Numbered from the stretch's first letter, positions 42,035-50,161 are shown. The stretch is 64,000 bases of DNA from Mycolicibacterium aurum (GCF_900637195.1 NZ_LR134356.1:5394001-5458000), one strand, 5' to 3'. The notes: generated from the sequence alone by a model not told the origin. Program-made: numbers and translations.

Positions 42035-43675
42035 CTACTTGCGGACGATCTCGGGCTCACCTGAGCCGAGGACGAGTCCCTGGACGCCTTCCCGTTTCAT
42101 CGCCTGGAGAACCTTCTGCCAGTCGGCTACCGGGCCGCTGGCGTTCATCTGCTCGGTGAGTGCGAACAGGTCTCCGAGGTCCAGGCGGATAGCAGGATCC
42201 TGGCCTCCGGGGGTGTACTCGTAATCGAGTCGAACTCCCATCGATCGGAGCCACACGTTCCGCGCAGTCACGTCCTGACGATCCCACCAGTCGCCAAACA
42301 GCTCCCCGGTAGGGGTCCACGTCCACCCGGCAGGCTTCACCGCCTCAGCGGACAGCTCAGCTTGTCGTTCGGCGAGGTCGGCTATTCGCTTGTTGAGCGC
42401 GAGCCGCTGCGGAGTACCGGCGCGGTAGACGCCGGAGCCGAGTAGGCCGGTGAGGTCGGTCAGAGTCTCGTTGATCTCGGCCAGCTCAGCGGAGTTGTCC
42501 GAACCCGAATCCCACATGCGTTCCAGGCGTTCTGACGTTCCGAGCATCGTCAGCAACATCCGTTCGATGGCGTCGTCGGCGAACGCTAGCGGAATCGACT
42601 TGTTGCCACACGGCTCTTTGTACTGAGCCGAGGAACAGCGGTAGCGGGGGTTCCGACCCTTGCCGCCCTTCAGGCGGTAGGCCGGTCGACCGCACGTCCC
42701 GCAGTGGATCACCTGAAGCAGCAGGCCCGTGCTCCGCTTGGTCGGTTCCTTGCGGTTCTCCCGGTCGGCCAGCTCCGCGCCGAGCCGCTCGAATACCTCT
42801 CGGGAGAGGATCGGGTCAGCCCGGACCACGGGCGAACCGTCGTCGGCTCTGACGACCGTCTCCGGACCGTAGAGCTTCTTACCTTTAGCGTCGTGCTGTG
42901 GCCTCCCCAGAGCGTCCAACAGCGGCTCCCGGGCGACTATCTGGCCGAGCAGCGTCGGACTCGTCAGGGACCGTTTCAGCGGTCCTGAGTGCCACCCATA
43001 GCCTTTGGTCTCTCGGCCCTGATGTGCCGCGAACCGATCCTTTGGCGTCGGGACTCCGCGCTCTGTCAGCTCGTGGGCAAGAGCCCGGAGCGGCTCTCCG
43101 TCCAACACGCGGCGGGCTACCTCGGTAATCACCCGGACCTGCTCGGGGTCTTGGACGAGCCTCCAAGTCCCGGTCTCGTCCTGCTCTGGCAGATAACCCC
43201 ACGGCGGCAGTCCGCCCCGGTACTTACCTGCCCGGATGTTGTAGCGGGCAGCCGAGGCGTTGCGCTCCGAGATCGCGGACAGCTCCATCTCGGCAACCTT
43301 GGCGACGAGTAGGGCGATGATGTCGCCGAACGGTGCTGTGAGGTCTAGAAACTGCTCGGTGGCGCTCACCAGAGCGACGGAATGACCTTGGCACCAACGG
43401 ATTAGGTCCGCAAGATCCAACAATCGGCGGACGATACGGTCCATCCGGAACACGACGAGGACGTCGAACTCTCCGCGGCGGTTCTCTAGCCAGTTCCCGA
43501 GCTGCGGACGGTCGAACGGGGCCGTAGACCCCGCCGACACGTCCAGGTCCTCGGCCACCCCGACGACCTCGTAACCACGCTGAGCGCATAGCTCCCGGCA
43601 AGTCTGTAGCTGACGCTCGGGCGACGTCGTGACGTCGGTGACGCGGGACAGTCTGACGACGATTAGAGCCCGCAT
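42035..43675 (-). CDS. int: Large serine integrase, Bxb1-like
   Basis: A 546-aa site-specific recombinase. The catalytic Ser10 lies in MRALIVVRLSRVTDVTTSPERQLQTC region; the resolvase domain continues to about 150 (NASAARYNIRAGKYRGGLPPWGYLP), then the recombinase domain, then a zinc ribbon (CGTCGRPAYR ... RCSSAQYKEPCGN), and a coiled coil near 400-450. The N-terminal 180 residues closely match the Bxb1 integrase as I recall it. It is translationally coupled (TGATG) to the small gene upstream, and reads away from attL. Confidence 0.95.
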   Translation of the reverse strand: MRALIVVRLSRVTDVTTSPERQLQTCRELCAQRGYEVVGVAEDLDVSAGSTAPFDRPQLGNWLENRRGEFDVLVVFRMDRIVRRLLDLADLIRWCQGHSVALVSATEQFLDLTAPFGDIIALLVAKVAEMELSAISERNASAARYNIRAGKYRGGLPPWGYLPEQDETGTWRLVQDPEQVRVITEVARRVLDGEPLRALAHELTERGVPTPKDRFAAHQGRETKGYGWHSGPLKRSLTSPTLLGQIVAREPLLDALGRPQHDAKGKKLYGPETVVRADDGSPVVRADPILSREVFERLGAELADRENRKEPTKRSTGLLLQVIHCGTCGRPAYRLKGGKGRNPRYRCSSAQYKEPCGNKSIPLAFADDAIERMLLTMLGTSERLERMWDSGSDNSAELAEINETLTDLTGLLGSGVYRAGTPQRLALNKRIADLAERQAELSAEAVKPAGWTWTPTGELFGDWWDRQDVTARNVWLRSMGVRLDYEYTPGGQDPAIRLDLGDLFALTEQMNASGPVADWQKVLQAMKREGVQGLVLGSGEPEIVRK

Positions 43676-43845
43676 CAGAGTTCGGTGATGTCCGGGTGTG
43701 GACTTGGGACGTACCCGCCGTCAGGGTGCTCTACGAGCATCCCGTCACGGACAAGCAACGCGATGAACTCGTTCAGCGACAAGCCCAACTCGGCGGCGGC
43801 CTCTGCCACAGAGACGACCTCGTGGTCCTCGGAGTGGTACGACAT
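43675..43845 (-). CDS. KilAC-like small winged-helix protein, candidate recombination directionality factor
   Basis: A 56-aa protein from ATG 43845 (AGAGGA upstream). SVAEAAAELGLSLNEFIALLVRDGML followed by HPDGGYVPSP is the pattern of the KilAC-type DNA-binding domain. Stop overlaps the integrase start as TGATG. It begins about 40 bp from the attL crossover, so after integration the host pilin promoter could drive it. Role in excision is inference. Confidence 0.6.
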   Translation of the reverse strand: MSYHSEDHEVVSVAEAAAELGLSLNEFIALLVRDGMLVEHPDGGYVPSPHPDITEL

Positions 43846-43860
43846 AGGAGCATCCTCTCA

Positions 43861-43886
43861 TCGGTGTAAAGCGAGTCATTCGAGTA
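43861..43886. repeat. attL of the serine-integrase island
   Basis: Right junction. TCGGTGTAA (43861-43869) is the island arm, the reverse complement of TTACACCGA at attR, and GTA at 43884-43886 is the presumed crossover. Host sequence begins to the right. The joined attP arms are symmetric about this trinucleotide (32 bases between arms). Confidence 0.82.
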
Positions 43887-43964
43887 TTCGACCGTCGACA
43901 TACCGTCCTCGGCGACGGCGAGGAGGGTCAGCCGGAATCGAAGATCCCGGAGGCGTTGTCTCAT
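43884..43964 (-). pseudogene. 5' fragment of Flp pilin gene
   Basis: Codons 1-27 of the prepilin: MRQRLRDLRFRLTLLAVAED, then Gly-Met-Ser-Thr-Val-Glu-Tyr. The sequence reads a basic leader ending in Gly followed by the conserved Glu5 of the mature chain, as in Flp prepilins. After Tyr27 the frame runs into island DNA and ends at 43773. It is intact at the promoter side, so its transcript would run into the island integrase genes. Confidence 0.88.
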
Positions 43965-43988
43965 GACGTTCTTCCCTTTCTTGTGTGT

Positions 43989-44561
43989 TCACAGAAGTCC
44001 CGACTGCAGGACCTCACCGGCGAGGCCGGCGACGACGGGCACGATTCCCAGGCACAGGAACGCGGGGAGATAACACAGACCCAGCGGGCCGGCCATCAGG
44101 ACCGAAGCGCGTTCGGCCCGCGCACTGGCCGCGTCGGCGGCCTCGCTGCGCGTGTGAGCAGCGAGATCCTCGACCCCCTGCGCCAACGCTGCACCCGACG
44201 CCGCGGAGCGGCGCGCCATCCGCAGGAAGGTCTGCGCCGAACTGTCCTGCGAGCCAACAGGACTCGACCATGCGCGACTCGGTTCCGCTCCCAGCGCGAG
44301 AAGATCGGCGGCCCGCCGCAGTACGCCCGCCAAACCGGCGGGAGCCGACTCCGCCACCGCCGACGCCGCGGTGGACACCGCCATCCCGGAACGCAGGCAG
44401 GCGGCCAGGACGTCCAGGCTCGCTGCCACGGCCAACGCCTCGTCGCCGCCCGCACGCGTACGTCGCTCACCGATCGGCTCGGGTCCATGCCGCACCCGGC
44501 CCGATGACGCAGGCGGCGCGGCGAGCACCGCGCACGCGAGAAGAACCGCCGCCCAGATCAC
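43989..44561 (-). CDS. tadC: Tad pilus inner-membrane protein TadC-like (Rv3657c)
   Basis: A 190-aa type II secretion F-domain protein. It has hydrophobic segments near both ends, the second in the last 40 residues (GPLGLCYLPAFLCLGIVPVVAGL), and an F-domain helical region (LDVLAACLRSGMAVSTA). GTG 44561 overlaps the TadB stop. Part of the platform of the Flp pilus machine. Confidence 0.85.
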   Translation of the reverse strand: MIWAAVLLACAVLAAPPASSGRVRHGPEPIGERRTRAGGDEALAVAASLDVLAACLRSGMAVSTAASAVAESAPAGLAGVLRRAADLLALGAEPSRAWSSPVGSQDSSAQTFLRMARRSAASGAALAQGVEDLAAHTRSEAADAASARAERASVLMAGPLGLCYLPAFLCLGIVPVVAGLAGEVLQSGLL

Positions 44562-45343
44562 GTCAGGACCTGTGAGGTGATGCGGTCCGACCAGAGCAGG
44601 CCGCAGCAGACCAGCGCCGTACCCACGACAAGCAGCCAGCCACCCGCGCCGCCGGACAGCAGGAAGCGCACCGGGTCGGCGCCGATCGCGAGGCCGAGCA
44701 GAACGCCGAGCACCGGAAGGCCGGCCAGGATCGTGGCCGTGGCGCGCGCACCGGCCATCCCCGCATCGACGCGGCTGCCGAAACGCTCACGTTCGGCGAT
44801 GTCGCGCTGGGCCGCCTGCATCAGTGCGGCGATCGCCAGCCCGTGCACCTGGGCGAGATGCCAACACACGGCCAGCCGTTCCCAGTGGCCAGGCAGCGGC
44901 GACCGGGCCCCCTCTGCACGCAGGCCTGCGGCGACGTCGGCGCCCAGCAGTGCCCGCGCCGCCACGGCGCCCAGGGATCGGGCCACCCGATCGTCTGACT
45001 CGTGCGCCGCGGTGCTGATGGCGGCGACCGGATGTGCGCCGACGCGGAGTTCCCCGACGAGAACGTCGAGTGCGCCCTGCAACGAGGCGGCGGTCGCCAC
45101 ACGAACGCGGCGCCGCCGCGCGATGCGCCGTCGCGCCAGCAGCGTGGCTACCAGCAGTCCGCTCGCGACCCCTGCGGCTGGGCCGAGCAGCACCGATAGA
45201 GCCGCGCAGAGAAACACTCCGCACGCGGGAGCTGGTATGCGCAGCCGCCTCGGGCGCGAACCGCGTAGCGCACGCGTGCGCCGGCGCGAGTCGGCGGGGG
45301 TGACCAGCACGGCCAGCGCCAGTGCCAGCGCCGCGCCGATCAT
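44558..45343 (-). CDS. tadB: Tad pilus inner-membrane protein TadB-like (Rv3658c)
   Basis: A 261-aa F-domain protein with four membrane segments (N-terminal pair about 3-15 and 45-75, C-terminal pair about 200-255). The central GALDVLVGELRVGAHPVAAI block is the F-domain core. ATG 45343 overlaps the TadA stop. Homologue of Rv3658c. Confidence 0.86.
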   Translation of the reverse strand: MIGAALALALAVLVTPADSRRRTRALRGSRPRRLRIPAPACGVFLCAALSVLLGPAAGVASGLLVATLLARRRIARRRRVRVATAASLQGALDVLVGELRVGAHPVAAISTAAHESDDRVARSLGAVAARALLGADVAAGLRAEGARSPLPGHWERLAVCWHLAQVHGLAIAALMQAAQRDIAERERFGSRVDAGMAGARATATILAGLPVLGVLLGLAIGADPVRFLLSGGAGGWLLVVGTALVCCGLLWSDRITSQVLT

Positions 45344-46518
45344 GACCGGCTCCGTGTGCGCACCAGGTCGTGCAGCTCGCCCGCACCGCATCCGAAACCG
45401 GTGTCGTGGTGCCAGCACGGCAGCACCCGCACCCGGCCGTCGTCGGCCCTCCTGAGCAGCCCGATCTCGCTGAGCCGACGCCGTCCGGCGCGGTCGCGGG
45501 ACACGTGCAGCACCACCTGGATGGCGGCGGCGAGCTGGCTGTGCAACGCGGCACGGTCAAGCCCGCCGAGTGCGGCCAGCGCCTCGAAACGCGCAGGTAC
45601 CTCGGCGGGGTTGTTCGCGTGGACGGTTCCGCCGCCTCCGTCGTGCCCGGTGTTGAGCGCGGCGAGCAGGTCGACCACCTCGGCGCCGCGCACCTCGCCG
45701 ATCACGATGCGATCGGGTCGCATCCGTAGTGCCTGCCTGACCAGATCACGCACGGTGACCTCGCCGGCACCCTCGACGTTCGCGCACCGGGCGACCAGCT
45801 TGACCAGGTGCGGGTGGTCAGGGGCGAGCTCGGCCGCGTCCTCCACACAGACGATGCGCTCCGTGCCGGGCACCGCAGCGAGCAGGGCGGCGAGCAGTGT
45901 CGTCTTGCCCGCACCCGTGCCGCCGGACACGACGAACGCCACCCGGGCGGCGATGACGTCCCGAACCAGGGTGACAGCGTCGGGGCCGATAGCGCCCGCC
46001 GCGATCAGCGCGTCCAGATTCTGGTTTGCCGGTCTCAGGACCCGCAGCGACACGCAGGTGCCCGCGGCCGCGATCGGCGGAAGGACCGCGTGCAGCCGGA
46101 CCGTCAGCAGTGCGCCCGGCCGACCTGCATCGAGACCGCTGAGATGCCCGTCGACCCACGGCTGGGCCTCGTCGAGGCGCCGCCCGGCGCTCAGCGCCAG
46201 GCGCTGTGCGAGGCGGCGGACGGCGGCGTCGTCGGCGAACCGTATCGAGGTCCTTCGCAAACCGTTGCCGTCATCGACCCACACCTCGTCCGGGGCGGTC
46301 ACCAGCACGTCGGTGGTGCCCGGTGCGGACAGCAGCGGCTCGAGGATCCCGGCGCCGATAAGCTCGGTCTGCAACTCGCGCAGACTTGTCAGCACCTCGG
46401 CATCGCCCAGCACGCCACCGGCCTCCGCGCGGATGGCCGCAGCAACCACGCTCGGCCTCAGCGGCGCCGCCTCGGCGGCCAGCCTTTCCCGCACCCGCTC
46501 GATGAGCGGCGCGTTCAT
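45340..46518 (-). CDS. tadA: Tad pilus assembly ATPase TadA-like (Rv3659c)
   Basis: A 392-aa secretion ATPase (type II/IV VirB11-like). Walker A is SGGTGAGKTT at about residue 199, followed by an Asp box (VCVEDAAELA), Walker B-like MRPDRIVIGEVRGAE and the His box TVHANNP. ATG 46518; overlaps TadZ end and TadB start by 4 bp, so the genes are coupled. Powers pilus extension. Confidence 0.93.
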   Translation of the reverse strand: MNAPLIERVRERLAAEAAPLRPSVVAAAIRAEAGGVLGDAEVLTSLRELQTELIGAGILEPLLSAPGTTDVLVTAPDEVWVDDGNGLRRTSIRFADDAAVRRLAQRLALSAGRRLDEAQPWVDGHLSGLDAGRPGALLTVRLHAVLPPIAAAGTCVSLRVLRPANQNLDALIAAGAIGPDAVTLVRDVIAARVAFVVSGGTGAGKTTLLAALLAAVPGTERIVCVEDAAELAPDHPHLVKLVARCANVEGAGEVTVRDLVRQALRMRPDRIVIGEVRGAEVVDLLAALNTGHDGGGGTVHANNPAEVPARFEALAALGGLDRAALHSQLAAAIQVVLHVSRDRAGRRRLSEIGLLRRADDGRVRVLPCWHHDTGFGCGAGELHDLVRTRSRS

Positions 46519-47612
46519 GCCGCGGTCCCTGTGGTGTATTCGGGGTGCGGGTGCTGACTGAGTACGGCGAGCACCGCCCGCGCGGCACGAGCCAGCGGTG
46601 ACCGCGGCCGTGACGGCAGGCCGCCGCGCTCCAGCAGCGTCTCGATCCCCGGTTGTGGCCGCATGGCTGCCAGCACCGGCAGACCCACGATGCGCGCCAC
46701 GTCGACGGGCCGGAGACCGCCGGGCGCCGGTCCGCGCACCACGACTCCGGTGTTCGGATTGCCCGCCGTCACCCACTTGGCGGTCGCCGCTGCCGCCGCG
46801 CACGACCGCACATCGGCGGGCGTGACCAAGACCACGAGGTCCGCCGCCGCGAGCGCCAACTCGGTTGCGGCCGTCGGCCGCCGCGCCGCGTCGCACACCA
46901 CCGTCACGCCGCCCCGGCTCCCGGCGTCGATCACGGCACCGAGCGGAGCCGCGTCGACGTCGTTGCTGGTTTCGTCACCAGACAACACGCGACTGCCCGA
47001 GAGGACGCTGACCCCGCGGCGACGGGGCAACGCGTCACGCAGCGCCGGGAAGTTCACGCGTCCGCCAGCCAGCGACAGATCCGGCCACCGCAGACCGGGT
47101 TCGGTCTCACTGCCGAGCACCAGATCCAGTCCGCCTCCCCACGGATCTCCGTCTATGAGTAGGGATTCGGGGGCCGCCTGGGCAACCGCCGTTGCGAAAA
47201 CCGACGCTCCCGCACCGCCACGCCCGCCGAGCACCGCCACGACGGGACCGCGCGCGCCGGTCTCGCGACCGGCCTCGGCGGCATCGGCGAGCTCGGCCAT
47301 CAGGTCGTGGGCCTGGGCCGGCAACGTCACTATCTGTTGCGCGCCGACCGCAACAGCAGCCTCCCAGTCGGCTTGACCTGGCACAGCGCCGCTGATCAAC
47401 AGCACGCGGGAGCGGCGCGGTAGACCGCGGGCGGCACACCGGAGTGCAGCCGCCGCGTCCACCAGGATGGCCGCGGCGCTGGTCCAGACCCGGCGACTGG
47501 AGGGGTCGCTGGTCCGCACGATCTGCAGGCCGGCTGCCGCGGCGATGCGGTCGAGATCAGAGTTGAGGGCGGGGTCCTCGACGAGGGCGAGGATGCCCGC
47601 GGTGGCGTTCAT
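46515..47612 (-). CDS. ssd: TadZ/Ssd-like ATPase (septum site-determining protein, Rv3660c)
   Basis: A 365-aa protein of the ParA/MinD group. The deviant Walker A motif is VLGGRGGAGASVF; a receiver-like N-terminal domain of about 120 residues precedes it, as in TadZ. The mycobacterial homologue Rv3660c was named Ssd for its effect on septation. First gene of the pilus operon; upstream is the 6C/Rv3661 region, so its promoter lies between 47613 and about 47700. Confidence 0.88.
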   Translation of the reverse strand: MNATAGILALVEDPALNSDLDRIAAAAGLQIVRTSDPSSRRVWTSAAAILVDAAAALRCAARGLPRRSRVLLISGAVPGQADWEAAVAVGAQQIVTLPAQAHDLMAELADAAEAGRETGARGPVVAVLGGRGGAGASVFATAVAQAAPESLLIDGDPWGGGLDLVLGSETEPGLRWPDLSLAGGRVNFPALRDALPRRRGVSVLSGSRVLSGDETSNDVDAAPLGAVIDAGSRGGVTVVCDAARRPTAATELALAAADLVVLVTPADVRSCAAAAATAKWVTAGNPNTGVVVRGPAPGGLRPVDVARIVGLPVLAAMRPQPGIETLLERGGLPSRPRSPLARAARAVLAVLSQHPHPEYTTGTAA

Positions 47613-47769
47613 GACTGCCAGGGTGCGGCGCAGTTGTGCACGGCGGAAGAGTCACAGCAAGCATCTGGGGATCAACTCGGATATGTGGATATCCGGGCGC
47701 GGAGGCAACGAAAACACCATTCCGCTACTTATTGATTTGCAGGAAATCTATCCGCTTTACGAAAACACC

Positions 47770-47870
47770 CCAGAAAAGGGACGACCCCCGCCAGGGGGGG
47801 AGGAGGCGGAGGTCGTCGTGTATCAGCCCCGGGGGGTCGGGCTGATGCACACCCGGCATAAGCCGAGTAA
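47770..47870 (-). ncRNA. 6C small RNA (B11-type)
   Basis: Minus-strand RNA of about 100 nt. Two hairpins: arms ATCAGCCC and GGGCTGAT with loop holding CCCCCC, and ACGACC...GGTCGT with a CCCCCCC-rich loop. These C-rich loops define the 6C family. A -10 TATAGT lies at 47881-47876, giving a start near 47868, and TTTT at 47777-47774 ends the terminator hairpin. M. tuberculosis B11 lies in the same Rv3660c-Rv3661 interval. Confidence 0.85.
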
Positions 47871-48029
47871 TCCCCACTATACACACGGCGGACTGGGCCA
47901 GCGCAAGTATCGAAATGGGAACAACTTGGCCGAGACCTGGAAAAATAACAGTCGCAGACACGTGTCGTGATCTGCCAATTTGTACGATCGGCCACGATCT
48001 GTCACGCGATCGGCCTCTATGCTGACGGG

Positions 48030-48890
48030 GTGACCTCATCCGACCCGGCGGCTGGGGGTAGCTACGCGCCTGCGGCGCCCGCCTCGCCGGACCGCCCCAT
48101 TCGCACAGCAGCGTTCTTCGATCTCGACAAAACAGTCATCGCAAAATCAAGCACATTGGCTTTCAGCAAACCGTTCTTCAGCCAAGGTCTAATCAACCGA
48201 CGGACCGTTCTGAAGTCGAGCTATGCCCAGTTCCTCTTCCTGATGTCGGGTGCCGACCACGAGCAGATGGACCGGATGCGGACCTACATCGCCAACATGT
48301 GCACCGGGTGGGATGTGGAGCAGGTCAAAGCGATCGTCGGCGAGACTCTGCACGACATCGTCAACCCTCTGGTGTTCGCTGAGGCCGCCGACCTCATCGC
48401 CGACCACAAGCTGTGCGGCCGCGATGTCGTGGTGGTGTCCGCCTCCGGCGAGGAGATCGTTGCGCCCATCGCGCGCGCTCTCGGCGCGACACACGCGATG
48501 GCGACACGGATGGTCGTCGAGGACGGAAAGTACACCGGAGACATCGCGTTCTACTGCTTCGGCGAGGGCAAGGTCGAAGCCATTCGCGCGCTCGCCGACC
48601 GGGAGGGTTACGCCCTCGAACATTGCTACGCCTACTCGGACTCGATCACCGACCTTCCGATGCTCGAGGCCGTCGGGCACCCGACCGTCGTCAACCCGGA
48701 CCGCACCCTGCGCAAGGAGGCGTCCCAACGCGGGTGGCCGGTCCGCACGTTCTCCCGCCCTGTCTCACTGCGCGACCGACTGCCCGCCGCCCCGTCGGGC
48801 GCCGCTGTCGCCACGACAGCGGCGGTCGGCGTGAGTGCGCTGGCGGCCGGCGCCCTGACCTACTCGCTGCTGCGCCGCTTCGCATTCTGA
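48030..48890 (+). CDS. HAD-superfamily phosphatase (SerB-like, Rv3661)
   Basis: A 286-aa protein with a HAD core: motif I FFDLDKTVI, motif II VVVVSASGEE, motif III region CFGEGKVEAI, and motif IV YSDSITDLPML. A hydrophobic C-terminal helix (VATTAAVGVSALAAGALTYSLL) suggests membrane anchoring. GTG 48030 chosen to match the conserved N-terminus. Homologue of Rv3661. Substrate not known. Confidence 0.85.
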   Translation: MTSSDPAAGGSYAPAAPASPDRPIRTAAFFDLDKTVIAKSSTLAFSKPFFSQGLINRRTVLKSSYAQFLFLMSGADHEQMDRMRTYIANMCTGWDVEQVKAIVGETLHDIVNPLVFAEAADLIADHKLCGRDVVVVSASGEEIVAPIARALGATHAMATRMVVEDGKYTGDIAFYCFGEGKVEAIRALADREGYALEHCYAYSDSITDLPMLEAVGHPTVVNPDRTLRKEASQRGWPVRTFSRPVSLRDRLPAAPSGAAVATTAAVGVSALAAGALTYSLLRRFAF

Positions 48891-48968
48891 TCCGGCGCTA
48901 CCCACGGGTAGCCCGAATCGATTGCTGGGCGACTTCGGTAACGATCCGGGACGCGCGCCGATTGGCCC

Positions 48969-48997
48969 TTGATGTGACCGGAGTCACGGAGTACAAA
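48969..48997 (+). promoter_or_regulatory. Ms1 RNA promoter with CRP-like site in the spacer
   Basis: TTGATG (48969-48974) and TACAAA (48992-48997) with a 17-bp spacer. TGTGA-N6-TCACG at 48973-48988 differs from the mycobacterial CRP consensus TGTGA-N6-TCACA at the last base. A bound CRP here would overlap RNA polymerase and most likely repress, or compete. Confidence 0.7.
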
Positions 48998-49002
48998 GGA
49001 GC

Positions 49003-49317
49003 TACGGAAGTCGGGTGAGGCCAAGGCCGAGCCGGAAGAGAAGGCTCGATCTCCCGATCTCGACTCCCTAGCACGGGTCCCGGTACCCACGCGGAGCACA
49101 TACCGCCATACAGGTAGAAGTGTTGCGGGCCTGCGTAATTGCGGAGATCGGGCGGCCACGAGAGCCCTTTGGGTAGGGCGACGGTCGCAGCGGATCGCAA
49201 GGACGCCGAGGTCACCCACGCAACCCCTTACGCACGCTTGGTAACCGGAGGTCCGTGCTAGCGGGCGGTGAGCCGATGTGGTCGACAGACCACTCGGATC
49301 GCCGCCCGCTTCATTTT
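49003..49317 (+). ncRNA. Ms1 RNA (MTS2823 homologue)
   Basis: The interval between the Rv3661 homologue and the Rv3662c homologue holds MTS2823/Ms1 in other mycobacteria, an RNA of about 300 nt that binds RNA polymerase core in stationary phase. The predicted promoter gives a start near 49003 and the terminator ends near 49317, about 315 nt. The interior has no reading frame of note. Identification rests on position, length and boundaries; the sequence itself was not compared to a database. Confidence 0.78.
49259..49317. terminator. Strong hairpin terminator of Ms1 RNA, also after the Rv3662c gene
   Basis: AGCGGGCGG and CCGCCCGCT arms (49260-49310 region), with an inner stem TGGTC/GACCA, followed by TCATTTT. 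The T-run overlaps the stop codon of the converging gene at 49311. Confidence 0.88.
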
Positions 49318-50060
49318 GCTGCCGATTCCGCCTGAGCGATGGACAGGGCCTCCCGCGCACCGGCATGCAACGCCTCGCAACTGAGTACCAGCCATGCCGC
49401 GAGGCCATCGGGAGTGCCGGACGCGAACCCGCGCGCAGCCGCGTGGTAGCTGCCCGACTGTCGCATCCAGTGCACCTCCGGCACGCCCAACCCGTGTGGA
49501 TCGAGGCCGCTGGCAATCGTGATGAGACGCGACACCGCGCGCGCCACCACTCCGTCGGCGCTGCCGAACGGCTCCAGCGTCAGCAGCTCGCCGTGGGCCA
49601 CCGCGGCCAGCACCGCCGCGGGCACTGTCGTGGACCCGGTCACGACGTCGGCGAGTAGTTCGAGTCGGCGGCCCACACCCTCGTCGGCGCGGGGGCGTCC
49701 CAGAAGGTCGTCACCGACCAGGTCGGCGGCGGCGAGGGAGTGCAGTCGGGCGATCGCCTGCAGGGGCGCCCGGCGCCACACGCCCACGAGCGCGCCCTCA
49801 CCACCTTCGAGTGCCTCGGCGACGCGCAGCGCGCCGGCGAGCACCGGATCACGGTCACCCTCGTCGGTCGAGAATTGCAGCGGTCCACCGTCGAGGACCG
49901 AGGACGCCCGCGCAGCACGCAGCGACGCCTCCGCGGCGGACTTCGGCCAGCCGCGCAGATTGGTGCGGTGCCGGTGCGCCCTGCCGAGCGCGTCGCGCGC
50001 CTCCTCCCCGGCCGCGGCGACTCCGGGCAGCTGGGCCAACGGGGCGAGTGGATCGGTCAC
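49311..50060 (-). CDS. Degenerate Fic-like protein (Rv3662c homologue)
   Basis: A 249-aa protein from GTG 50060. The N-terminal half has SSVLDGGPL and LARLHSLAA-like segments of Fic proteins. The place of the Fic motif HPFxxGNGRxxR is taken by EPFGSADGVVAR: Pro-Phe, one Gly and the last Arg remain, but the catalytic His is Glu. It is therefore unlikely to AMPylate; a regulatory or other role is possible. M. tuberculosis keeps this gene at the same place. Fold assignment is inference. Confidence 0.6.
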   Translation of the reverse strand: MTDPLAPLAQLPGVAAAGEEARDALGRAHRHRTNLRGWPKSAAEASLRAARASSVLDGGPLQFSTDEGDRDPVLAGALRVAEALEGGEGALVGVWRRAPLQAIARLHSLAAADLVGDDLLGRPRADEGVGRRLELLADVVTGSTTVPAAVLAAVAHGELLTLEPFGSADGVVARAVSRLITIASGLDPHGLGVPEVHWMRQSGSYHAAARGFASGTPDGLAAWLVLSCEALHAGAREALSIAQAESAAK

Positions 50061-50140
50061 GCCTGAGAAGATACCGCTGGGCCCACGAGCCACTACGTTC
50101 GTCGCGTCGTAGGCGCCGCCTGCAGCCGAGATGTGAGTTG

Positions 50141-50161
50141 CCAACGTCAATGCAACGTTGG
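50141..50161. promoter_or_regulatory. 21-bp inverted repeat upstream of acs
   Basis: CCAACGT-N7-ACGTTGG at 50141-50161, 18 bp before the acs start. TACCCT lies seven bases upstream of the ATG, giving a possible leaderless promoter, so a protein bound here would cover the -35 to -10 region. Confidence 0.6.

Larger units (their letters stand above)
32825..43886. mobile_element. 11.06-kb capsid-encoding phage-satellite-like island integrated in the Flp pilin gene
   Basis: Bounded by attR (32825-32851) and attL (43861-43886). Contains a Bxb1-like serine integrase, a KilAC-like coupled small gene, a candidate nuclease, small Cys-rich proteins, a two-wHTH initiator-like protein with iterons, scaffold, HK97 capsid, small terminase, an AlpA-like regulator and several unknowns. 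No large terminase, portal, tail, holin or lysin gene is recognised. Joining the outer host sequences restores a 66-aa pilin, proving insertion. The gene set is like phiRv1/phiRv2 of M. tuberculosis, with a different attachment site. Confidence 0.88.

Noticed and set aside
41880..42064. Small plus-strand frames ending at 41982 and 42064 (the latter 30 aa from ATG 41972) with a coding-like look
   Set aside because: First frame has no start codon outside the nuclease gene; second overlaps the integrase 3' end and has no RBS. Not supportable from sequence alone.
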